Shown: positions 18,671 to 26,728 of the stretch, one piece after another
Numbering within the stretch: the stretch's first letter is position 1
Layout: every line of letters begins with the position of its first letter
From: Clostridia bacterium
GTDB lineage: Bacteria; Bacillota; Clostridia; Oscillospirales; CAG-272
Direction: 5' to 3'
Assembly: GCA_017414385.1 (NCBI GenBank)
Contig: JAFQMO010000101.1
Span: forward strand, 1-35,891
DNA: 35,891 nt
Made by a program: the position numbers and the translations under genes
Notes under the pieces: model-generated
The model's database searches: none
The model's input: only the letters and a program-made list of their open reading frames with translations
Told to the model about the DNA's origin: nothing

Positions 18671-19276
18671 TCAGTGATAGTTGCGGAAGCAGGCAATGAC
18701 CTTGCCCAAAAGCACGACCTCGTCGACGAGGATGGGCTCCATGGTGCTGTTCTGCGGCTGCAGACGGAAATGTCCGTCCTCACGGTAGAAGACCTTACAG
18801 GTCGCCTCGTCGCCGACAAGCGCGATGACGATGTCACCGTTGCGCGCATAGGAGGTCCGCTCGACGATGACGGTATCTCCGTTCATGATGCCCGCCTCGA
18901 TCATGCTTTCGCCCTTGATGATCAGTGCGAACAGATTATCGACGTTGTAGCGCCGTTTGTTCACATAGTAGTCGATGTATCCCTCAAAGTTTTCCGTGGC
19001 GAGAATGGGCTGTCCTGCCGCCACACGGCCGAGCAGAGGGATGCGGTCTGCATCGTCGCCGTCGTTTTTCTCAATGCGGAGCGTACGGCTCTTGCCTGAC
19101 TCCTTCTGAATATAGCCCTTGGCCTCCAGACGACTGATATAGTGATGTACCGTTGAGGTGCTCTTGATGCCGACGGCATCGGAAATGTCGCGCACAGAGG
19201 GCGAATAGCCGTCGCGGCGGATGGTGTCCAGAATGAAATCATAGACCAGTTGTTCTTTTGGTGTCAGTTTTTCCAT
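18671..19276 (-). CDS. lexA: SOS repressor LexA
   Basis: LexA represses SOS genes and cleaves itself when RecA filaments form. The 201-residue protein has an N-terminal winged helix (3-70) with YSPSVRDISDAVGIKSTSTVHHY as recognition region, written here in parts because it is a standard LexA fingerprint. The cleavage site is Ala87-Gly88 in RVAAGQP. The catalytic dyad is Ser124 in GESMIEAG and Lys161 in ATCKVF. All are present, so it should be active. It lies directly upstream of dnaA on the same strand, and its own promoter carries a strong LexA box, indicating autoregulation. The ATG follows AAAGGAGCC. Confidence 0.97.
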   Translation of the reverse strand: MEKLTPKEQLVYDFILDTIRRDGYSPSVRDISDAVGIKSTSTVHHYISRLEAKGYIQKESGKSRTLRIEKNDGDDADRIPLLGRVAAGQPILATENFEGYIDYYVNKRRYNVDNLFALIIKGESMIEAGIMNGDTVIVERTSYARNGDIVIALVGDEATCKVFYREDGHFRLQPQNSTMEPILVDEVVLLGKVIACFRNYH

Positions 19277-19349
19277 TTGGGGCTCCTTTGTATGAAAATG
19301 TGAGATGTTGGGATATTATACGGGTCTTTGGGCATTTTCCCTTGTCATT

Positions 19350-19389
19350 ATTATAACATACTTTTTTGAAAAAAGCAAACGAATGTTCG
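19350..19389 (-). promoter_or_regulatory. lexA promoter with overlapping SOS box
   Basis: Minus-strand TTGCTT (19373-19378), 17 bp, and TATAAT (19350-19355) form the promoter. The site CGAAC-ATTC-GTTTG (19376-19389) matches the CGAAC-N4-GTTCG LexA consensus at nine of ten positions and overlaps the -35. LexA bound here would exclude polymerase. Confidence 0.85.
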
Positions 19390-19440
19390 AAAAAGTTATG
19401 AACATTTTGTAAATTTATGCCGATTTTGCAGCGTTTGGAG

Positions 19441-19481
19441 AAAAAAGACCCCGCATCGGCACCGATACGGCCTTTGCGGGG
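19441..19481 (-). terminator. Terminator after the YD-type lipoprotein gene
   Basis: On the minus strand CCCCGCA pairs with TGCGGGG around a structured loop, then TCTTTTTT follows. It lies 30 bp beyond the lipoprotein stop and separates that operon from the lexA promoter. Confidence 0.85.
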
Positions 19482-19510
19482 CGTGCTGAGTTCCCTTGGG
19501 AATGGCGGCA

Positions 19511-20488
19511 TCAGGAATCGGAGACTACCGATGAGAACGGCGCATAGGTATTGACCGTCTCATAGACAGAGGTTCCGTAGAGTCTCTCATAGATGCATCC
19601 GCCCATCTCGTCATAGCGGTATTGGAAGCCTTCAATGGTGCGGTTGGGCGAGGAGATCTCGATCTTTTCCGCGCGCGTGACACGGCCGAGATCATCGTAT
19701 TCGTATTCCCACCGATACATGGTGTCCTCGCTTGGGGTACTGCCGTCTATGTACAGCGTGCCGTCCGCACGGCGGTCCTGACGGAAGACCTCCTCTCCCG
19801 CCTCATTGTAGCGGTAGAGGGTATAGCGGGTGAGTGTGCCGTCATCTGCGGTATAATCGGCGCGGATGGGACGGTCTGCCTCGTCATAGGTATAGGTGAT
19901 GGTATAATTCCGATAGGTCCCGCCCTTTCCGTCTGCCTTCAGGTATGTCTCGGTGTACAGCTTTCCCTCGCTGTCATATTCGTATTGCATCTCTTCCTTA
20001 TATTTCGGACCGGATCTGTAGACGTCGTATGTGATATCGCGGAGGACACGTCCCTCGCTGTCGGTGATCACATCGTACGCAAGGGGAGTCGGCGAGCCGT
20101 CTGTTGCGGTGTTTGTCTGCGAGCAGGTGATCGTTCCGTCTCCGTTTGCTTGATAGGTGAACTGCATGGTGTACATGATCTCCCCGTCGGAGGCAAAGGT
20201 TCCGCTGATCTTTTGTCCCTCGTCGTTATAGACATAGGAATACACGGTACCGTTCTTCTCTGTGGAAACGAGCAGATAGGGCTCTGTCGGTACGGGAGGG
20301 GTGAGCTCGCTGCCCTCGCTGCCGGCGGTGCCGTTTTCCTTGCTGTCGGGGTTCTCTGTATTGCTGACGTTGTTTTCCTTGCTGTCATCGTTTTGTGTGC
20401 CGTCCTTTTTGCCAATGCAGCCGAAAAGACAGAGTGTGCACAAAAGGGCAGCAAGCAGTGCTGCGATGATACGGACGGTGTGCTTCAT
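19511..20488 (-). CDS. Secreted lipoprotein with YD-like repeats
   Basis: The 325-residue product starts with a lipoprotein signal: MKHTVRIIAALLAAL, a hydrophobic core and the lipobox LFGC with Cys24 as the likely acylation site. A Ser/Asn/Glu/Lys-rich linker follows (about 28-60). The rest is a string of Tyr-rich beta units such as YVYNDEGQKISG, YEYDSEGKLYTE, YTYDEADRPIRA, YRYNEAGEEVF and YEYDDLGRVTRAEK, like the YD repeats of Rhs-type proteins and the antitoxin-like repeat lipoproteins of gut Firmicutes. It has no toxin domain and is far too short for an Rhs toxin. It is therefore probably a surface-anchored binding protein. The ATG has no good ribosome-binding site. Function unknown. Confidence 0.75.
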   Translation of the reverse strand: MKHTVRIIAALLAALLCTLCLFGCIGKKDGTQNDDSKENNVSNTENPDSKENGTAGSEGSELTPPVPTEPYLLVSTEKNGTVYSYVYNDEGQKISGTFASDGEIMYTMQFTYQANGDGTITCSQTNTATDGSPTPLAYDVITDSEGRVLRDITYDVYRSGPKYKEEMQYEYDSEGKLYTETYLKADGKGGTYRNYTITYTYDEADRPIRADYTADDGTLTRYTLYRYNEAGEEVFRQDRRADGTLYIDGSTPSEDTMYRWEYEYDDLGRVTRAEKIEISSPNRTIEGFQYRYDEMGGCIYERLYGTSVYETVNTYAPFSSVVSDS

Positions 20489-20618
20489 GATCGTGATACC
20501 GATGTCCCGCAGATCCTGCGGACCCGGGACATTCCTTTCTTTGAAAATAAACGCGGTCGGGGGAGGATCGGTCCTTGTGCCGATTGCCGTGATGCCGCCC
20601 GACTGCGGGGAAATACCG

Positions 20619-20643
20619 ACACCCGACTGCTTTCGTCGGGTGT
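20619..20643. other. Perfect 9-bp hairpin between MORN and lipoprotein genes
   Basis: ACACCCGAC (20619-20627) pairs with GTCGGGTGT (20635-20643) around seven bases. The minus-strand T-tract is poor, so it is at best a partial terminator after the MORN gene and may set different levels for the two surface proteins. Confidence 0.45.
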
Positions 20644-20696
20644 ACGGTGATTCTTTTGTTGTTTTTGGGATCCTCCGATCCGGGAGATCTTGGGCT

Positions 20697-21608
20697 TTAA
20701 GCAGCATCATCCGCAGAATCCGCTGTATCCTCACCGCTGTTGAGGTCCTCATTGAGATCGCGCACAAGGACGCCGTTCTCAAAGTTGCCCTCAAAGGTTC
20801 TGCCCGATGCAAAGCGGTAGGTGCCTGTGCCGTGCATCTCGTTTTCAAGGAAGGTACCGATGTACTCATCTCCGTTTGCCCAGGTATAGGTGCCCTGACC
20901 GGTGCGCGCATCGGCGACAAATTCTCCGGAGTACACGTCGCCGTTTGCAAAGCGGTAGGTGCCTGTGCCCTCCTTGAGCTCGTTCTGATATTGGCCCGTA
21001 TAGGAGCTGCCGTCGCTCCAGACATAAACGCCGTAGCCGTGCTTCTTGTCATTGACAAAGTCGCCTGTGTACTCGCTGCCGTCAAACCAGGTATACGTAC
21101 CCTCTCCGTTCTTCATGCCCTCGGAAAAGGAGCCCTCATAAACGTCGCCGTTTGCATAACGGAAGATACCTGTGCCTGTGATGACACCGTTTTCAAACTG
21201 ACCCTCATAAACGTCGCCTGTGTTGTATTCCAGCTTGCCCTCGCCCTCCATGCGCAGAGAGGAGTTCAGCGCGCCTGTGTAGGTGTCGCCGTTGGAAAAG
21301 GTGACCTTATGATTGAGCATATCGACCTTTGCGGTCGTGCCGTCGGAATAATACAGATCGCCGCGATAGGGATTGCCCTCTTTATCCACGGTACCGAAAA
21401 ACTTGACATATCCGCCGATCTCCGTATTGAGCTTGATATAACGGAGTCCGGAGATGTAGATGGCGATGAATACGGCAATCACGCAGACGATCGCTGCTGC
21501 AAGGGTGATGAGCAGGATCTGGGAGGTGCTCAGATGACGTCTTGCACGGCGGCGCTTCGGTGTGGTCGGCACACCGTCCTCGGGGAGTTCCATTTCATAT
21601 GCAGCCAT
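20697..21608 (-). CDS. Membrane-anchored MORN-repeat protein
   Basis: The 303-residue protein has a basic cytoplasmic stretch (PKRRRARRHLS, about 17-27), one membrane helix (about 29-52) and a long extracytoplasmic part. Residues 110-271 are seven consecutive 23-residue MORN units, each of the form (V/E)Y-x-G-x-F...G-x-G-x-Y-x-(Y/W)-x-(D/N)G, plus a partial eighth unit. The period is exact. The tail is acidic. MORN arrays form elongated beta sheets used for binding or scaffolding; in bacteria most have no defined role. The start is the ATG ten bases after AAGGAAGG. It sits between a small membrane protein and a YD-repeat lipoprotein, probably in one transcript downstream of serS. Confidence 0.85.
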   Translation of the reverse strand: MAAYEMELPEDGVPTTPKRRRARRHLSTSQILLITLAAAIVCVIAVFIAIYISGLRYIKLNTEIGGYVKFFGTVDKEGNPYRGDLYYSDGTTAKVDMLNHKVTFSNGDTYTGALNSSLRMEGEGKLEYNTGDVYEGQFENGVITGTGIFRYANGDVYEGSFSEGMKNGEGTYTWFDGSEYTGDFVNDKKHGYGVYVWSDGSSYTGQYQNELKEGTGTYRFANGDVYSGEFVADARTGQGTYTWANGDEYIGTFLENEMHGTGTYRFASGRTFEGNFENGVLVRDLNEDLNSGEDTADSADDAA

Positions 21609-21684
21609 ATTACTTGAACCTTCCTTTCGTATCATATGAGAATTTGTGTACTGTTTTTGGGACATTTGCAGGATGCCTGCAATA

Positions 21685-22236
21685 TCAGAAGAGCCTGGAT
21701 GCCATCTCGACGAGCTTCGGTACTGCTATGGTCGAGATATAGGCGATCACGGCAAAGACGGCGATGCTGAGCAGAACCATCCACAGATTGGCATCCGACA
21801 TTTTGTTTGCAGCGTACATCTGCTCCGCACGCTCCCTTGCCTCGGGAAGAATATAAAGGGGGACATCGGAGAGCGGCGTGCGTTCCTTTTTCTCCGATTT
21901 TTTTGTTGCTTCCGTTGCTCCGTCCGCTGCGGTCTTTTCCTGTGCATCTGCCTTCGGGGGCTCGGATACGACACCGACGATACGGCGGAAGGCTTCATTG
22001 TGACGGATACAGTGACGGACAAAGAAATTGAGCTCCTGCTCCGATTCGCGCAGGGTTTTTGCCGTCTCCGGTGAGAAGGCCTCCGCATCGAGCAGATAAC
22101 GGATGAGTGTTCCGATGGTACGGCGGTGATAGACGGTCGCAAAGCCTGCGAGACAGGCGCCGACGAAGAGAGCGAAGATGATGGAGTTCAAAGAGCCGAT
22201 ACCGCCGCCGAACAGGGCTTGAAAAATATGGTCCAT
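21685..22236 (-). CDS. Hypothetical two-helix membrane protein
   Basis: I do not recognise a family for this 183-residue protein. It has a membrane helix near the N-terminus (about 16-36) and another near the C-terminus (about 151-172). Between them lies a soluble region with a charged helical part (57-87) and a low-complexity Ala/Glu/Lys linker (92-118). The layout suggests a hairpin-like anchor with a cytoplasmic loop. The ATG has AAAGGAG upstream. It lies just after serS and before the MORN gene, and all three are probably co-transcribed. Confidence 0.7.
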   Translation of the reverse strand: MDHIFQALFGGGIGSLNSIIFALFVGACLAGFATVYHRRTIGTLIRYLLDAEAFSPETAKTLRESEQELNFFVRHCIRHNEAFRRIVGVVSEPPKADAQEKTAADGATEATKKSEKKERTPLSDVPLYILPEARERAEQMYAANKMSDANLWMVLLSIAVFAVIAYISTIAVPKLVEMASRLF

Positions 22237-22262
22237 AGGTTTGCTCCTTTCCCTCGGTCACA

Positions 22263-23546
22263 TCAGGGGACGAGTACTTCCTTGCCTCCCATGTAAGGAC
22301 GAAGCGCCGCGGGGATCTTGACGCTGCCGTCTGCACAGAGGTTGTTCTCAAGGAATGCGATCAGCATACGGGGTGGTGCAACAACGGTATTGTTGAGGGT
22401 ATGCGGCAGATAATTCTTACCGTCCGCACCCTTGACGCGCATCTTCAGGCGGCGGGCCTGTGCGTCGCCGAGGTTGGAGCAGCTGCATACCTCGAAATAT
22501 TTCTTCTGTCTGGGAGACCATGCCTCGATATCGCAGGACTTGACCTTCAGATCTGCAAGGTCACCTGAGCAGCATTCCAGCTGACGTACGGGAATATCGA
22601 GCGAGCGGAACAGCTCAACGGAGTATCTCCACATCCTTTCATACCAATCCATGGAATCCTCGGGACGGCAGACGATGATCATCTCCTGCTTCTCAAACTG
22701 ATGGATACGGTAGACGCCGCGCTCCTCGATGCCGTGTGCACCCTTTTCCTTGCGGAAGCACGGAGAATAGGAGGTGAGCTTCTGCGGCAGCGAATCCTCG
22801 GGGAGGATCTGATCGATGTATCTGCCGATCATGGAATGCTCGGAGGTACCGATCAGATAGAGGTCCTCGCCCTCGATCTTATACATCATGGAATCCATAT
22901 CGTTCTGACTCATGACACCCTCAACGACGTTGCCGTGGATCATGAAGGGAGGAATACAGAAGGTGAAGCCGCGATCGATCATAAAGTCGCGCGCATAGGC
23001 AAGCACTGCCTCGTGCAGACGGGCGATGTCGCCGAGCAGGTAGTAAAAGCCGTTTCCGGAGACGCGTCCCGCAGCATCCATATCGATGCCCGCAAAGCGC
23101 TCCATGATCTCTGTATGGTAGGGAATATCGAACTGGGGAACGACGGGCTCGCCGAAGCGCTCGACCTCGACGTTTGCGCTGTCATCGGGACCGATCGGAA
23201 CGGAGGGGTCGATGATATTGGGAATGAGCATCATGATCTCGCGGATCCGTGCTGCAAGCTCGACCTCCTTTGCCTCCAGCGCCGCACGTCTGTCATCGGC
23301 GTCTGTGACCTTCTTCTTCATTGCCTCGGCCTCTTCCTTTTGGCCCTTGCGCATCAGGTTGCCGATTTCCTTGGAGTAACGGTTGCGGTCTGCGCGCAGG
23401 TCATTGGCCTCTTGCTGTGTGCGTCTGTTTTCCGCATCCAGCGCGATGACCTCATCGACGAGCGGCAGCTTGGCATCCTGAAATTTGTTTTTGATGTTCT
23501 GACGGACAATGTCCGGATTTTCGCGTAAAAATCTGATATCGATCAT
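22263..23546 (-). CDS. serS: Serine-tRNA ligase
   Basis: SerRS charges tRNA-Ser and tRNA-Sec with serine. The 427-residue protein has the N-terminal coiled-coil arm (about 30-100, with NRRTQQEANDLRADRN). Class II motifs follow: the TSEHSM region, FRKEKGAHG (motif 2) and HQFEKQE. Motif 3 reads TVVAPPRMLIAFLEN rather than the common GLAVGRTLVAILEN, a variant form that keeps the catalytic Arg and the LEN end. No T-box leader is present: serS starts only 54 bp after parB. It is therefore expressed with the par operon or from a promoter I cannot see. Confidence 0.95.
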   Translation of the reverse strand: MIDIRFLRENPDIVRQNIKNKFQDAKLPLVDEVIALDAENRRTQQEANDLRADRNRYSKEIGNLMRKGQKEEAEAMKKKVTDADDRRAALEAKEVELAARIREIMMLIPNIIDPSVPIGPDDSANVEVERFGEPVVPQFDIPYHTEIMERFAGIDMDAAGRVSGNGFYYLLGDIARLHEAVLAYARDFMIDRGFTFCIPPFMIHGNVVEGVMSQNDMDSMMYKIEGEDLYLIGTSEHSMIGRYIDQILPEDSLPQKLTSYSPCFRKEKGAHGIEERGVYRIHQFEKQEMIIVCRPEDSMDWYERMWRYSVELFRSLDIPVRQLECCSGDLADLKVKSCDIEAWSPRQKKYFEVCSCSNLGDAQARRLKMRVKGADGKNYLPHTLNNTVVAPPRMLIAFLENNLCADGSVKIPAALRPYMGGKEVLVP

Positions 23547-23594
23547 GGCTGTTATTTACCCTTCCTTTTGTTCGGTTGCAATGTCTTGGGATAG

Positions 23595-23613
23595 GACCGA
23601 TCAAAGATCGGTC
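23595..23613. other. Perfect hairpin spanning the parB stop codon
   Basis: GACCGATC (23595-23602) and GATCGGTC (23606-23613) pair perfectly around three bases and include the parB TGA. There is no T-tract. It could protect the parB end of a processed parAB-serS message. Confidence 0.4.
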
Positions 23614-24512
23614 TGCTCAAAGAAGTCCTCTCCGCAAAGGCGCTTGAGAATGACCTCCAGATCTTCGTTTCCTTCATAGGTAAGCTCGATCCGCTTCGCC
23701 TTACCCTTACCGCCGTCAATGATACGGAAGCGTCTTCCCAACGTTGAGCTGACGCGGCGCTCAAGAGAGCGCAGATAGCTTTGTGTCATGATGGCTGTTT
23801 TGTCGGGCGCCTCTTCCTCGGTCAGCCCCATTGCCTGCTGTGCTGCCTGTGCATTCAGAAGCTTTGCCTGTGCCTCTGTTTCACGCACGGAGAGTGTGCG
23901 CTCGATGATCTTCGCTGCCAGCGTGTGCATATCCTCCTCTCGGTCAAGCGAAAGGATGGCACGCGCGTGTCCTGCGGAGAGCGTTCCCTCGGCGACAAGG
24001 GAGAGGATCGGGGATGGCAGATCCAGAAGACGCATTGCGTTGGCAATGGCGGAGCGGCTCTTGCCGATCTGCTGAGACATCTCCTCCTGCGTCATATCAA
24101 AATCCTGAATGAGGGCACGGAACGCTGCTGCCTCCTCAATGGGATTGAGGTCCTCGCGCTGCAGGTTTTCGATCAGTGCAAGCTCTGCTGCCTTTTTATC
24201 GTCCATCTCATAGATGATCGCGGGGATCTCGATGAGTCCCGCCATTTTTGCCGCACGCCAACGGCGCTCACCTGCGATGATACGGTAAAAGCCGCTTTCG
24301 TGCTCTCTGACGGCGATGGGCTGCAAAAGACCGTGCCGTGCGATGGAGTCTGCCAGGGACTGCAATGCCTCTGTATCAAAATGCTTTCTCGGCTGTGTCG
24401 GGTTCGGCTCGATCTCCGATACCCGCAGAACGGATACGGTATTGCTGCCGGGCTCGTCGTTTTCCAAGAACAGCGAGTCAAGGCCGCGTCCCAAAGAGTT
24501 TTTCTTAGCCAT
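23601..24512 (-). CDS. parB: Chromosome partitioning protein ParB (Spo0J)
   Basis: ParB is the CTP-dependent clamp that loads at parS, spreads, and recruits SMC. The 303-residue protein starts KKNSLGRGLDSLF, the ParA-activating N-terminus. GERRWRA (81-87) is the CTP-binding motif and ENLQRED (115-121) the following box. The helix-turn-helix runs from about 141 to 165 (TQEEMSQQIGKSRSAIANAM), followed by LSAGHARA (179-186). Arg153 and Gly181 match the residues that specify parS in ParB proteins. The C-terminal dimerisation part is normal. It follows parA by 25 bp. Confidence 0.96.
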   Translation of the reverse strand: MAKKNSLGRGLDSLFLENDEPGSNTVSVLRVSEIEPNPTQPRKHFDTEALQSLADSIARHGLLQPIAVREHESGFYRIIAGERRWRAAKMAGLIEIPAIIYEMDDKKAAELALIENLQREDLNPIEEAAAFRALIQDFDMTQEEMSQQIGKSRSAIANAMRLLDLPSPILSLVAEGTLSAGHARAILSLDREEDMHTLAAKIIERTLSVRETEAQAKLLNAQAAQQAMGLTEEEAPDKTAIMTQSYLRSLERRVSSTLGRRFRIIDGGKGKAKRIELTYEGNEDLEVILKRLCGEDFFEQTDL

Positions 24513-24537
24513 ACAAAAATGTCCTTTCTGCAGCGTT

Positions 24538-25329
24538 TCAGATCCGCTCGATCAGCTCACCCGCAACGGCGTGGTAAAGCTCGGCTCCCTTGGAGTGCTT
24601 ATCGTAATAATACACGGGCATACCGAAGCTGGGCGCCTCCGACAGCTTGACATTCCGATGGATCGCTGTGGAGAAGATCTTTGTACTGTAATATTTTTTG
24701 AGCTCGTCCATGACCTGAGAGGACAAGTTCAGACGACCGTTATACATGGTCACGAGAATGCCTGTCAGAGTAAGCTCGGGATTGAAGCGCTTTTTGATCT
24801 GCTTGACGCTGGTCATCAGCTGTGTCAGGCCCTCCAGCGAATAATACTCACACTGCATGGGCACCACAAGACCGTGCGCTGCGACGAGTGCATTGATGGT
24901 CAGGATACCGAGGGAGGGCGGGCAGTCGATGAGGATATAGTCATACTCCGGGATGAGCGGCTCCAGCGCCTTTTTCAGCCGTGCCTCACGGTTATCGGCG
25001 AGCACGAGCTCAAACTCCGCGCCTGCGAGGGAGATATTGGCGGCGATGACGGAAAGATTCTCAAAGGGGGTCTTCATGACGGCATCGTGCGCATCGGTCC
25101 GTCCAATGAGGACATCGTACACGGTAGCGGCGATATTCTTTTTATTGATACCGAAGCCCGAGGTGGTATTGCCCTGCGGATCCACGTCCACGACGAGGAC
25201 CTTTTTTCCGAGAATCCCGAGGGAAGCCGCGATATTGACGACAGAGGTCGATTTTCCGACGCCGCCCTTTTGGTTTGCAAACGTCACGATCCGCGCGCCG
25301 AGCGCGGGCTGCTTCTCTGTATTCTCCAT
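24538..25329 (-). CDS. parA: Chromosome partitioning ATPase ParA (Soj)
   Basis: ParA is a DNA-binding Walker ATPase that positions origins with ParB and, as Soj, regulates DnaA. The 263-residue protein has the deviant Walker A KGGVGKST (21-28), DVDPQGN, IDCPPSLGILT (Walker B region) and AIHRNVKLSEAPSFG, all typical of Soj. The ATG at MENTEKQ is chosen, with GGAAG eleven bases upstream; an earlier in-frame ATG lies in the 5-prime untranslated region. A strong promoter sits upstream. parA heads a parA-parB-serS transcript. Confidence 0.96.
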   Translation of the reverse strand: MENTEKQPALGARIVTFANQKGGVGKSTSVVNIAASLGILGKKVLVVDVDPQGNTTSGFGINKKNIAATVYDVLIGRTDAHDAVMKTPFENLSVIAANISLAGAEFELVLADNREARLKKALEPLIPEYDYILIDCPPSLGILTINALVAAHGLVVPMQCEYYSLEGLTQLMTSVKQIKKRFNPELTLTGILVTMYNGRLNLSSQVMDELKKYYSTKIFSTAIHRNVKLSEAPSFGMPVYYYDKHSKGAELYHAVAGELIERI

Positions 25330-25389
25330 ACGCGGTGCCACTTCCTTTCCGAAAAACGATGATGACGAAAACAAAAACATATCTACTAT

Positions 25390-25418
25390 ATTTTAACACT
25401 TTCGTGCTCTTGTGTCAA
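25390..25418 (-). promoter_or_regulatory. parA promoter
   Basis: On the minus strand a perfect -35 TTGACA (25413-25418), 17 bp, and TAAAAT (25390-25395) lie about 60 bp upstream of parA, between noc and parA. Confidence 0.85.
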
Positions 25419-25465
25419 GGCATGAGGGACAATATTTTATCCGATTCCGCACTTTCAAAGAAAAT

Positions 25466-26728
25466 TTACGGTTCCGTCACATCCGCTGCAGCCGTCTCCT
25501 TTTGTGCAGGTGTTTCACGTGAAACATCCGACGTCGGTGAAGGGGAGGGGGGAGCGGTTGGAATGAACAGCGACAGGCGGATCCCGTCCGTTTCCTCCCA
25601 ACGTTCGCTTTCCGTCGCGATCCCTGCCTCACGCAGTACCGCAACACAACGGTCGATCGTCCCAAAGAAGGCGTCAAGGCTGTGCAGAACACATTTGCGC
25701 CGCGGATTCTGTGTGACGGATGCTGTGTCGGCGGGCGTGTCTGTGCTGTCCTCCTTCCCCCGCGCCTCACCCGTCGTGCCGACGGGTGGGGCGGACGGAA
25801 GCGGCAGTGTGTCGATGTAAGCCTCGGTTGCGGCAACGTTCCATTGCATTTTTGCCGCCAGACGAACCGCTTCCGTCCGCTGACGCGCATCCTTGATGCG
25901 CAGAAAGGCGCGGGCGTGACGCTCCGTGAGCGCGGCGCTTTGGATGATCGTACGCTCCTTTGCATTCAAATGCAGCAGACGCTGCTTGTTTGCGACGGCG
26001 GACTTGGAGAGCGACAGCACACAGGCGATCTGCTCCCTTGTCATGATCCCGAGGTCGCCGAGCGCAGCAATGGACGCCGCTGCATCAAAGATGCCAAGAC
26101 GTTCCGTCTGCAGGTTTTCCAATATGGCAAGTGCCTCTGCACGCAGATCCTCGGATTCCAGCACGATGCACGGGATACTCTCCTCTCCGATCGCGGCGGC
26201 AGCAGACAAACGGCGCGCGCCGCGGATAAGGGAGAAATATGCACGCGCATCGCCGTAGGGAATGTCCGGTGTCTGCGCGCAAACGACGATCGGTGTGAGA
26301 ACACCGTTTCGACGGATGCTGTCAGCAAGGGAGGGCAGCTGCGGATCGTCAAAGCCGCGGCGGATACCGTTTTCCTCCGAGAGGATCCTCCCGATCGGGA
26401 TATCATAGATCCGCCCCGCATTGCGGCGGTCGGGAGACTCCGGTGCTGCTGTGCGCGGCCGCTTCTGTTCTTTGTCATTCGTTGTTTCATGTGAAACAAG
26501 TTCACCGACGGCATCCGAGACGTGGTCATCATGGCTGCTGCCGTGCGGATCTGCGGCGGAAGCGTCCTCCCTTGCACGGGATCGCGGCTTGCATCCTGAC
26601 TGCATGCCTTCTCCCGCATCTCCTCCTTTTCTTCTTTTTATGCTTCGCTTGCACCGCGCAGGCAGTGCGATCAGGTTTTCAATGATGTCCTGCATGGGCT
26701 CAATGACATCGCGGCAGATCGGCTCCAT
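25466..26728 (-). CDS. noc: Noc-like ParB-family protein with altered CTP motif and long tails
   Basis: The 420-residue protein lies at the Noc position next to rsmG and parA. Its DNA-binding part, ANKQRLLHL then LTERHARAFLRIKD (about 247-280), resembles B. subtilis Noc more than ParB. Noc binds many sites, links DNA to membrane and blocks division over the nucleoid. The N-terminus (VIEPMQDIIENLIAL, about 8-22) can form an amphipathic helix like the membrane anchor of Noc. A disordered linker spans about 35-105. The CTP motif is GARRLSA (170-176) instead of GERRxRA. A C-terminal unit (345-390, FFGTIDRCVAVLREAGI) resembles one on clostridial homologues. Two parS-like sites lie inside the gene. 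The 270-bp gap upstream has no clear promoter. Confidence 0.75.
   Translation of the reverse strand: MEPICRDVIEPMQDIIENLIALPARCKRSIKRRKGGDAGEGMQSGCKPRSRAREDASAADPHGSSHDDHVSDAVGELVSHETTNDKEQKRPRTAAPESPDRRNAGRIYDIPIGRILSEENGIRRGFDDPQLPSLADSIRRNGVLTPIVVCAQTPDIPYGDARAYFSLIRGARRLSAAAAIGEESIPCIVLESEDLRAEALAILENLQTERLGIFDAAASIAALGDLGIMTREQIACVLSLSKSAVANKQRLLHLNAKERTIIQSAALTERHARAFLRIKDARQRTEAVRLAAKMQWNVAATEAYIDTLPLPSAPPVGTTGEARGKEDSTDTPADTASVTQNPRRKCVLHSLDAFFGTIDRCVAVLREAGIATESERWEETDGIRLSLFIPTAPPSPSPTSDVSRETPAQKETAAADVTEP
25511..25526. promoter_or_regulatory. parS: parS site, perfect match, inside the Noc-like gene
   Basis: TGTTTCACGTGAAACA, the full 16-bp palindromic parS, is encoded in frame as the peptide VSRET near the C-terminus of the Noc-like protein. 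It lies about 9 kb from oriC, in the usual range for ParB loading sites. Confidence 0.95.
26483..26498. promoter_or_regulatory. parS: parS-like site, one mismatch
   Basis: TGTTTCATGTGAAACA differs from parS at one centre base and is flanked by symmetric T and A, extending the palindrome to 18 bp. It encodes VSHET within the disordered linker of the Noc-like protein. Confidence 0.8.

Noticed and set aside
23547..23600. T-box leader for serS
   Set aside because: Only 54 bp separate parB from serS, which cannot hold a T-box, and no T-box motif is present.
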